Source: Akanthomyces muscarius
Taxonomy: Eukaryota > Ascomycota > Sordariomycetes > Hypocreales > Cordycipitaceae
Assembly (NCBI RefSeq): GCF_028009165.1
Contig: NC_079242.1
Span: 62,001 to 126,000, forward strand
Length of the DNA stretch: 64,000 nt
Reading direction: 5' to 3'
The notes under the pieces were generated by a model. That model ran no database searches. It worked only from the letters and a program-made list of their open reading frames with translations, and was not told the DNA's origin. Below, piece by piece: positions 47,363 through 56,298 of this stretch; positions within the stretch are counted from its first letter, which is position 1; each line of letters starts with the position of its first letter. The translations under genes were made by a program, and so were the position numbers.

Positions 47363-49213
47363 ATGACGCGCCAGAATACATTCACCGTCATCCCGCAGGC
47401 GCCGCGCTTCGATGCCGACACCGCGGCCCCCGCACGACCGATGACCTCCAAGCAAGTGCGCAAGGCATACAAGGCCGCTACCAAGACTCCAACTATGACG
47501 CGCGCCGACCGCGTCAAGTGGGAGCGTGAAGAACAGGAGCGCATTAAAAAGGAGTTTGAGAAGGAGAAAGCAGCGTCGAAAGCGCGCGCGGCCCGAGAAA
47601 AGAAAAAGGAAAAGGAAATACAGCAACGCGAGGAGAAGCGTCGCAATGGCTTGCCGCTGGTGAATGTGCGTCCAAGCCAGGATACAATTGCGAGATTTGT
47701 GAGGGGAAACAGCTCGAAGAAGAAGCGGGACGCCGAGGGGGTGGTGGTCACGGCTGCAGAAGAGGTCCTGGTGGACGAGCCCGAAGAACAACGAGGCGCA
47801 GGTGCGGCGGCGGTGGGCGCGAGTGCGATTGCACTGGGCTCTGTAATGGAAGCAGAAGAGTACTTGGACGAGAATACGATTCCGGAAGATATCACCAGCG
47901 ACAGACCGCCACTACCGAACATAGACAACAAGGCAGCGCTGCCGAACATAGACAACAAAACAACCGAACACAGTGTAGGCGCAGACAACGCCCAAATACT
48001 GCTGAATAACGAGAAATTGGACGAAACGAACACACAAGAAGGCCTGGATGTAGCTCCTGAGGATTATGATGTTGATTTGAGTCTCGAGGAACCAATTGAT
48101 GAGGCCTCATTCGACGTGGCGTTGGATACAGTTGCCCAGGCTGAGCTGCCAAAGATCTCTAGTGCAGGCCCCCCCGCCGATGATGTCAAAGATCAATCCG
48201 AGCAGTCACAGACTGAAAATACCAACTATATGCCATCACAGGATCTGCTCGATGAAGAAATCAATACGGACATGTTGGAAGAACTCGACGAGCTGCTCAG
48301 CGGGGGCAAGACACCCGCCAAGTTGCAACCAGTCAGGTTACCTTCTTCGGGCAAATATGCAACGAGGACTACCCCAATAAGGAACATATCGCACAGAGAG
48401 CCCCGAATCATACCGGAACATGAGTCGACGAGCCCACGGCAGGAGCAGACGATATCTCCATCACAGCGCCAGGTCCAGATCCAACTATCACCAGGGCGAC
48501 CACGGCAGACGCCGCCACTAGGGACACAGGCTATTCTTGTTAACTGCGATGACTTCTTCCCTACGTCGTCCCAGCAGCTTCGTGAGCTCGACGACGAGCA
48601 GGAGCCTAGCCATGACAACACTTCGCCACAAAGGCCATCACATAACATACAAGGGTGCATGACGCCTGGTCCAAATATACAGCCACAGAATGGCTCAAGA
48701 CAGCCAACAGTTTCAAATTCAGATTTGGAAATGGACGGTTTCGAGTCTGAATTTGGCTCCTTTCCTTCCACGGCGCACCTGTCACTGTTAGAATGCTCCG
48801 CGACACCACTCCAACCACCGCGGCATCCACCACAAATACATGCAAACACGTCGAGCCACCGGGCAGAGCCAGTAGCACCACATCCTCCACAGTCACAACC
48901 CTCTCGCTTCTTTACATCATCCGGCTCTCGGGAGCAGCTCTCCCTCGCGCTGCAACGCAGCCGCCGGTCGGCCGCCCTCGAGCAGATCCAGGAAAAGGAG
49001 CGCCAGCGGCAGGAAGCAGGCCTCGTGATGCGGCAGAGCAAGTACGACGAGGCACGCCGGTCAGCGTCCCCGACCAAACAGAGCAACGCCCCGGAGCAGG
49101 GCAATACCACAGACAAGGAGAACGTGCCGCCGCCAGAGATGCGATGCTCTCAGGAGACAGAGTACGGAGGTGAGTGGGTGGAGGACGCAGCCTGGGATCT
49201 GGCGCTGTGTTGA
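47363..49213 (+). CDS. large disordered protein with N-terminal coiled coil, function unknown
   Basis: 616-codon single frame. Residues about 60-105 are a long charged helix (RADRVKWEREEQERIKKEFE), probably a coiled coil. Next comes RPSQDTIARFVRGN, which resembles a PCNA-interacting motif (QxxIxxFV). The remainder is low-complexity, rich in Gln, Ser, Pro and Asp, with a duplicated nine-residue unit LPNIDNKAA. A second helical segment follows near the C-terminus (SRRSAALEQIQEKERQRQEA), and the end is acidic and Trp-containing (GGEWVEDAAWDLALC). No signal peptide or membrane segment; a nuclear location is likely. I do not recognise a named family. The frame has strong coding character over 1.85 kb and no competing gene. 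Confidence 0.75.
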   Translation: MTRQNTFTVIPQAPRFDADTAAPARPMTSKQVRKAYKAATKTPTMTRADRVKWEREEQERIKKEFEKEKAASKARAAREKKKEKEIQQREEKRRNGLPLVNVRPSQDTIARFVRGNSSKKKRDAEGVVVTAAEEVLVDEPEEQRGAGAAAVGASAIALGSVMEAEEYLDENTIPEDITSDRPPLPNIDNKAALPNIDNKTTEHSVGADNAQILLNNEKLDETNTQEGLDVAPEDYDVDLSLEEPIDEASFDVALDTVAQAELPKISSAGPPADDVKDQSEQSQTENTNYMPSQDLLDEEINTDMLEELDELLSGGKTPAKLQPVRLPSSGKYATRTTPIRNISHREPRIIPEHESTSPRQEQTISPSQRQVQIQLSPGRPRQTPPLGTQAILVNCDDFFPTSSQQLRELDDEQEPSHDNTSPQRPSHNIQGCMTPGPNIQPQNGSRQPTVSNSDLEMDGFESEFGSFPSTAHLSLLECSATPLQPPRHPPQIHANTSSHRAEPVAPHPPQSQPSRFFTSSGSREQLSLALQRSRRSAALEQIQEKERQRQEAGLVMRQSKYDEARRSASPTKQSNAPEQGNTTDKENVPPPEMRCSQETEYGGEWVEDAAWDLALC

Positions 49214-49571
49214 GGACTGCCGAGGACGAAGTAATATACACATATAGATACCCACGATTCACGTCTCATGACTCGCAATAGGACTCGAATACTATTGATT
49301 ACAAATCAACTCTTGTTGAATTCGCTAATTTGATGCTAAAGTGGGAGAAAGCAGAAGGCGCTTTTATCATCATGGTCGCCTGAGTGAGTCCGCTACGCCC
49401 TAAACGCCTGTCATAATCCGTTTCCGCATTCCATGCTTATGCCTTTGTCTCACCTATACAGTTAGAAGGAAGTAGGAAAGGTACCATTTACCAAACAAAA
49501 AACTCCGATTAGTCCAGTAGGAAAATCATGTCATCATCGTCGTTGAGAAGAATCAAGTGGGCACGCGTCGG
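49214..49571. other. convergent intergenic region
   Basis: Between the 3' ends of the disordered protein and the RING protein genes. Nothing specific seen. Confidence 0.5.
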
Positions 49572-50980
49572 CTACAAAAAGATTCCCACCCACTCCGTCT
49601 TATTCGCCACCTTGGAGTCGCAGCCTTCCACCGCGCAGCGCAAATCGTGCGGTGCTTGCTGCGGCAGCTTCCCTGGCGGACCGGCGAAGCCCACGCCGTC
49701 GGGGTTGGCCTTCGTCGGTCGGCGATTTTCAAAGCATTCCGCGCAGTAGACCTATATAGTTAGCTACCATGAACATTTGGTAGAAGATGGACGAAGACAC
49801 TCACATGTCCGCACTTCTTGACGGCCCAAAAGTGATGGTCGCCCGCGGCACGCTTGCGCTTCTTAGCCCCAGTGGCTGTGGTCTGCACCGCGGCGCCTCC
49901 AGCAGGATCGTAGGCGAGCTCCTCGTTACAGGACGGGCAGACGGCAACGCGCTCGTCCGTATCCGCGCTAGGCTCGACCACCGTGTCCCTTGTGAAGCCC
50001 GATGTGGTCGGGGGTAGCGGCGGCATTTCCCGCGGAGGACTAGGCTGTCGCGGGTGTCTTTGAGCATACAGGCGCGCAGGCAGTCCTGCGGGCAGCGGCA
50101 GAGACGGCTGGGTCTGACTGGTGAGGAAGTCGGCGCTGAGAATATCAGCAAGTGTACGGCCGAAACCCCTGGCAAAGGACGATGCGAATCCATAACGGAT
50201 GGCGTGTCGCGGGTTCAGAAACTCAAAGTCCACAAGGTGGTCATTGCCACCGCCGACCGTGCTGCTGTCGGGATGCGGCGGTATGATGGGACGCTGGTGG
50301 TTGCGGTTGCTGCGACGGGGCGGCTCGTTGTTGGAGTTTGTGTGATGGCCGTTCGTGGTATCGTCGTCGCCGGTGAGATCGATGAAGCTGGGTTCCGACG
50401 CGAGCATGATGCTTTCGCTGCGGGAGAGACGCGGTGGCGTGAGACGCTGCGAATTTGTGCGGCGAGGATGGCGGTGCGTGCGAATCGGTGGGAGCCGTGC
50501 CGCCGGTGTCTCCCCAGTCGCATTACTGGTCCGCGGAGCTGCTCGCACCTCGACCGGCGAGTCGGGCTCCTCTGTGAGATCAATAACGGCTTCCTGGGGA
50601 GGCGGGCGCGATCCTGCATGCTGTCCTCTATGCATAGCGCCTGTCGAGGACGGTCGACTGCCACCAGGCTGTGGAAGAATGGGGGGTGGCGGAGGGACGG
50701 CGCTGGCAGGCCTGCTGGGTCGCGCCGAGACAATCTCGACCAGGTCGTCGTCGTCGTCGCTCAGCGCCTCGAAGCCGCTATGCTCGGGCGTCGTCATGAT
50801 CTCATGCAGAAGCGTCACAATGTCGTCGCGAGGGCCGCCGTGGGTTCTGCGAGGGCGTCGGCGGATGGGCGGCGAGTCGGGCGGCTGTGGGAGGCGTAGC
50901 CGTGGGTTGTACCCGAGGGCGTAGGAGGAGAGGTGAAAGTCGGACGTTACCGCGTCTAACGGGAAGCCTCTGCCAGGCAT
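49572..50980 (-). CDS. RING-type zinc-finger protein with SUMO-interaction-like motifs
   Basis: Probable nuclear E3 ubiquitin ligase. Two exons (49805-50980 and 49572-49751, 53-nt intron) give 451 residues. The intron splits the zinc finger: CPSCNEELAYDP ... FWAVKKCGH in exon 1 is joined to VYCAECFENRRPT ... LRCAVEGC in exon 2, completing the Cys/His ligands of a RING-like fold. The long disordered N-terminal part has two hydrophobic-acidic SUMO-interaction-type motifs, EAVIDLTEE and SFIDLTGDDD, and a third acidic hydrophobic patch, DDDDDLVEIVSA. This arrangement is what one expects of a SUMO-targeted ubiquitin ligase such as Slx8/Rfp-type proteins, though fungal homologs are often labelled cell cycle control protein. 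That specific role is inferred. Confidence 0.8.
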
Positions 50981-51804
50981 CGGCTGCGGCGGGAATTTAA
51001 TAGTGAAGCCTGAGAAGGGTGTGGCAACACAGCAAAGGGCTGTGAAGGGATCGGGCGTTAACTCCGTTCGTTACACGCTGTGGTGATTGGCCATGCCTAG
51101 CGCTCAGAGGCAAGTGATCGCTGGGAGCCGGGCGATGTTGGAGCGGGCTTGACGGCGTGTAGAAGCGCTTTCTTTGGTTTGGAGAGACGTAAGACGCAGA
51201 GTTTTGGGCTGGTGAGAGTTGGAGAGGTCGACCTCTGGTGTGTGGCGAGGGACGAGTTGGTGATGTTAGGTCTCGACGGTGGGGGCGAGGCTGTTTGTGG
51301 GCCACAGGCGCGCCTAGATCTTGCAGCACAGGCAGCAAGTGGCAAGTGAGGCAGCGCTGGCGCGAGAGCCTATGAGAAGGAGTTCCAGCAAAGATTTTCC
51401 CACATAGGATATTCGCAGAACAGAGAAGAGACAAATCCCACTGCCTGTATAATTCAAAACTCAATTTTTGTCTCTTTAATTATGGTGTCGTCGTGGTGCG
51501 AGCGCATGTCTTCCCGCGCGAAGACTTATATTAGTTAGTGTAGACTGGTTCGTAAAGCACATCAGCCAGATAGTCTGGTTTAATGACACATTTTCACTCT
51601 TGAATAATCCCAGGTTTCCAAAGCCAAAAATCAATGTGCTCACTCGGTCACAAATCGAATTTGATAAAATACATATAGCAACAGTATCCAGTTGATTCAT
51701 ATCTGTGCCACTCCTTTTGAAATGCCGTCTTACGGCTAGAAAACAGTACTAGTCCCTGATCATACTCCCGGAATCCGATGCAGACAGAACCACCTCGCCT
51801 CCCC
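50981..51804. other. intergenic region
   Basis: 820 bp between the RING protein start and the 3' end of Prp19, both on the minus strand. Open frames at 50997-51464 have no motif and probably do not code. Confidence 0.45.
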
Positions 51805-53403
51805 TTATGCCTTGATGCCGACGACGCTGATGACGCCGTCTCCGTTGACGGCCACCAGAGTCTTGCCCGACTCGCCCCATCGCACAGCGACAGCACCCGT
51901 GGCATTGCGGAACGGCTCCGCCCACTTCTTGCCACCCTTGGCGTACTGCTGGATGGTGAGGCCCGAGGGACCAGCCGTGGCCAGATACTGGCCAGTGTAG
52001 TCCCACGCAAGCGACTGAACGGCGCCGCCAGTCTCGAGAACCTTGGCCGTGGCGGCATCGCCTTCTTTGCGAAGGTCAAATATCGTGACCGAGTTCTGGC
52101 CCTTGGCAGTAGCTGCTAGCCAAAAGCCGTTTTCGGAGAATGTGAGGGCTTGGATGGGGGCTCCTAACTTGAAAACGGCAGCCTGCTCGAGAGTCTTGGT
52201 CATATATAATTTCACGTCGCCCGTGACAGTACCAGCAGCAACAAGATGTCCGTCAGGATGGAAAGACACAGTGGTGAGTGCTGCTTATGTTAGCTCAGCC
52301 AGATCAGATATTCAAATGCGACTGTGGACTTACAGGCGTCAACAAATGTGCGGCTCACGCGCTTCAGGTTGGAGGTCAAGTCGTATAGAACAAGGCTCTT
52401 ATCGGTGCCAACAGAGGCAACAATATCGCCACTCGGATGAATGCTCAGACCAGTTGTAGGGCCTGAGTGCTCGGAAGCTGCAGCAACCTGGTTGCCGCCC
52501 TCAAATACCTTGAGGCCGCCATTGCCGGTGCCGTAAATCAGCTTGGAGCCAGTCCATAGCGTGCTGGTGGCAGGCTCGCCAACAGCAATCTCTCGCTCCA
52601 GGGAGTCGGCCGCCACAGCGTAGATAGCTCCCTGGCCTTGCAGGCCACCAACAGCAGCGTATGCACCCTCCGTATCCAAGCAGGTTGTCTGCGCGACTGG
52701 CAGCGCGTTCGTAGCTGTGACCTCGAAAGCGGCAATTTCGTGAGGGGTGACCCAGTCCTTGGGAACAGGGCGCTTCTTGCGACCCTTGGAAAGCCTGACC
52801 TTAATGTTAGTCTCGTTGCGCTGAACTGCATTTCCGTGACATACTCTTGGTGAACCTCGTCTACGCGAGCCGCCAAGGCGTCTGGCAGACCTTCTGTGTC
52901 AACAACCATCTCATCGGAATTGGCACCGGCTCCAGAAACAGTGATCCTGCTCAGGGTATCTCTGGCCTCGTTTCTCTCCTTTGTCAGACGGGCAATGACG
53001 CGAACGGCAGCATCGTGCTGGTAGAGAGAGGTGGCTAGCTCCTCCCTTGTGCGAGCAAGCTGCTCGCGCAGGTTATATGTTTCTAAAGCGAGGCTATCCC
53101 ATTCATTCTGAAAGGTAGCGAGTAGCGCAGGTATCGAAGTCAGCGTAGGCGGACGCGGGCGGGCGATGCGGGAGGAGTTGATGGAGAGGAGGTCGTCGGC
53201 CGTGAGGGCCTCGCCGGTGCTGGGCTCGGTGCCGTGCTCGTTGATGTATTGCTCAATGAGTCGCTTCTCGTAAATGACGCCTACAATAGAATTGTTAGTC
53301 ATCGGGACAGCCGCAGAAGCCGTCAGCAAGCAGTGCGATGCGACGAACCTGACTTTCTGGACGCGACTGGCTCTTGAGGAGCTTCTCCAGAAACTGCAAG
53401 CAT
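51805..53403 (-). CDS. prp19: Prp19, U-box E3 ubiquitin ligase of the spliceosome
   Basis: Core subunit of the NineTeen complex, which ubiquitinates spliceosomal proteins during activation; nuclear. Exon 1 encodes MLAVSGEAPQEPVASRKSG, and the next exon continues the U-box (VIYEKRLIEQYINEHGTEP). A linker leads to the coiled-coil tetramerisation region (LREQLARTREELATSLYQHD, VIARLTKERNEARDTLSRI), then the conserved stretch RKKRPVPKDWVTPHEIAAF, then a C-terminal WD40 propeller (GLSIHPSGDIVASVGTDKSL, VSFHPDGHLVAAGTVTGDVK). It ends GVISVVGIKA. About four short introns interrupt it. The start ATG at 53401-53403 fits the family's MLxxxSGE beginning. Confidence 0.95.
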
Positions 53404-54110
53404 TGTTAGGTGGGACGGTCTCGGTAATGGTTAATGTGTAAAGTGTGACTGACTTCCACAGAGCATTGTGATTGATGCTGAAAGCTCCGACGGCTTTCAA
53501 TGGCGATGTGTAGAAAAAGGCAGCGCTGTCGCCTGATGAAGCTGGTGTAGTCGCAAACATGGATTTGTCCCAGTGAGATTTTCTGCCTAGCGCGGACTGA
53601 CCAACCACAGCACAGCGTCGGGATATTTGTGGGGCTATACATTCCCAGCTGTGCGGCTACTACATCGCCAAGCTTCAGGTACAGCGGTTGAGTGGTTACA
53701 GAGCATGACGATGTAGCAGGAACCTACAGCTTGTCAAATCAATTTCGATACTAGGACTTCGATTCTTGAGCAGTGCTCCAGCCTGGGAGACAAGTACATT
53801 GGGCCGTTTCTCGGTTGCCACGTCGTATCAAACACAAAGCCAACCGCAGACATCGCCAACCACAAATTAGCATTTTCATCCTGATTACTTTCTCTCCAGC
53901 GCGACCCGAATTCCTTCCTGAATTGTCGTGCGAGATTATGCTATTTAATTGGCGCGCCCGGCTTTTTGAACTTGGCATGCTGAATCGGCTCCGCGCTCCG
54001 CCCATCGGAGACCGCCGACGGAACCGCGGCGCCACCCTGTACTAAAAGACAAGTCTTGACGATGCCGTAGCAGCACAAGCAGATCGATTGTTGCTTCTTC
54101 AACATTAAAA
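53404..54110. other. divergent intergenic region
   Basis: Promoters of Prp19 (minus) and the OHCU decarboxylase (plus). No additional feature seen. Confidence 0.5.
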
Positions 54111-54771
54111 ATGACTTCTGCCAGCCTGCCAAATATCTCTGACCTAGGGAATCTTTCCGATGCTAGCAAGTCTGCGGTATTGGACCTTCTGTTTGAACCT
54201 AGTGCAGAAATCCACAAGACGCTGATCCCAGTGATCAAGTCTCGTGGGTTCGCGTCCTATAATGAATTGATTGAAGCTTGTCGCGAGGCTTTTCTCGCAC
54301 TCGCCCTAAAGTCCACAGCAGCCAGCCCGGATCAACGGCTACTCTCGATCCTGGGCTCTCACCCTCGCCTCGGAGCGAAAAAGGTGGAATCCGAGCAGTC
54401 GGCCGCAGAGCAAGCCAAACTGGGCGGCGAGAGTGAAATTCTAGCAAGACTCAACCGCGAATACGAGGAAAGATTTCCTGGCCTACGCTATGTAGCCTTC
54501 GTCAACGGGCGCGGCAGACCAGAAATTATGGAGGACATGAAAGCGCGTATGGACAGGGGCGACTTTGACAAGGAAGTCGATGCTGCACTGCAGGTATGCT
54601 ATTACAATTCTTTGCAAGCAATTCCAGTATAACTAATCAGTGGACCATCCACAGGCCATGTGTGATATTGCGAAGGACAGAGCTTCGAAGCTGCCTGTCC
54701 AAGCGGCTGGCCAGGCAGGGGCAATTTGTAGCTGCTCTACGCGGGGGACATTACCGACATGGAAATGCTAG
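54111..54771 (+). CDS. OHCU decarboxylase (ureide pathway)
   Basis: 2-oxo-4-hydroxy-4-carboxy-5-ureidoimidazoline decarboxylase, the third step in converting uric acid to S-allantoin, allowing purines to be used as nitrogen source. Two exons (54111-54593 and 54655-54771, 61-nt intron) give 199 residues. The catalytic His lies in LGSHPRLGAKK, and the other family signatures are SAAEQAKLGGESEILARLN, the pocket strand YVAFVNGRGRPEIMEDMKAR and the N-terminal helix SAVLDLLFEPSAEIHKTLIP. Splicing at CTGCAG^GTATGC leads to an exon coding AMCDIAKDRASKLPVQAAGQ. The family's usual length is about 160-200 residues. No peroxisomal targeting tripeptide is seen at the C-terminus. Confidence 0.9.
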
Positions 54772-55160
54772 TGGCCATGATATGTACAACTCTTATATAA
54801 TTAAATAGAGCATAAAACAATGGCAAATAAGGAGAGATTGGGAATGCTGGGTCTTTCTAGATAAGCTCGCAAGTTTTATACATTCGTCTGCCGCGGAAAT
54901 GCCAACGCGACCGCGCTGTGGGGAGCCACTGGATTCCGTGCTATCGTTCTAGGTACTTAGCTGCCCCGTGGATGCTACCTAGATTGCCGAGGCACCCAAC
55001 CTTTTGGCTTGTACAACCGCCTCGCAGCACACCTCTACCTAGGACTTGCAGGCATGCGACGTTGAGCAGATTGATAACGACTAGACGGATATTCTACGCT
55101 TTTCGGACAACTGGTTGAGCAGCCAATTGGGCCTACCGCTCTTGCCTTAGCCGTCACGTC
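54772..55160. other. intergenic region with TAGGTA-type words
   Basis: 390 bp with a cluster of CCTAGG/TAGGTAC words (about 54945-55050). It should hold the thioesterase promoter. Confidence 0.45.
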
Positions 55161-56298
55161 ATGGCCGACACACAAGGCCGGCTCGGCTATGAGGCCTTCG
55201 ATCTGTCTAGAGTTCCCGGCTGTACAGTGCAGTACACATCACGATACCCTGCATGGAGGCCAGGCGCTGACCTGCCTCCGGGGGTAGAAGAACAGCCGAC
55301 CAAGACCAAGACAAAGAAATCAACCACCACAGGCGTCTTTGGTGGCGTTGTATATGCTCAAGCGCCTCTGGCTGCATCGCGAGCCATTGAGGCCGATGAA
55401 AAACAGTCGCATGTCACTCAGAAAGGATACATGGGGATACATGTAAGGAATAGCGCAACTGAAAGTCGCGGGATACTAACACAACCAGTCTATACAAGGT
55501 GTGTTTACTGTTGCTGGCCATTCTGATCGTCCCTTTGTACACGAGGTGACGGCCATGCACACTGGCAAGTCCTTTGCGACAAGACTAGTGCAGACGAGAC
55601 AGCCAAAGAAAGCTTCAGTTGTAGACCCAGCCACGGGAATTTTCAACCCTTCGGACGCAACTGAGGAACTGAACGGGGTCTGCTTCACATGCCTCACTAC
55701 GTTCAAAAGGTCTATGCCTTCTCCGGACGATATTCAAGAACAACAATCACCACAAGTTCGATTCGCAGAGATTCTGGCGAGGAAGCGACCGGAGGAATGG
55801 GAGCGGCCCCGTATTGTTCATATCGACTCGGTCCAAGACCAAGTTTTGCGAAGCGGACAGACCGGACCGGGGACCTTTCCTGTGCTAGAAATGTACAGGG
55901 TGGACATGGAGGCGTACAACAAGGGTCAGGCTGTACCGGAACGTCGGGAGCTCATACTTTACCGACCATTAAAACCGATCCCCAGAGATGACCCCAACGG
56001 TCACATTGTTTGCCACGCTTTCGAGGCCGATAGAAACGGGCTTACCATGCTTGGCTGCCACCTGGGCTACGGTCACCGATGGGGAAGAGCCGCCAGCTTG
56101 AGCTACGCATTCTACGTTCATGTGAATGCGGAAGAAGCTGTCATGGGCGATGGCTGGTGGATTCAAGAAGCGTCTTGGCCGCGAGTGGCTGCTGGTCGCT
56201 GCACCATGATATCGAAGACCTGGAGTCCCGAGGGGAGGCACGTGGCGACGGGATATCAAGACGGCATGGTTGTGCCGGAAGATCCGAGTAAGCTGTGA
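55161..56298 (+). CDS. acyl-CoA thioesterase II (TesB-type double hotdog)
   Basis: Hydrolyses fatty acyl-CoA to free acid and CoA. Two exons (55161-55442 and 55489-56298) give 363 residues. The first hotdog contains VFGGVVYAQAPLAASRAI and, across the intron, QGVFTVAGHSDRPFVHEVTA, like the family's GxxxRPFxxxV element. The second hotdog has ASLSYAFYVHVNAEEAVMGD, GWWIQEASWPRVAAGRC and TMISKTWSPEGRHVATGYQD, the usual C-terminal pattern. It ends DGMVVPEDPSKL. The C-terminal SKL tripeptide is a perfect PTS1 peroxisomal import signal, so the enzyme should act in peroxisomes on beta-oxidation intermediates. Confidence 0.93.
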
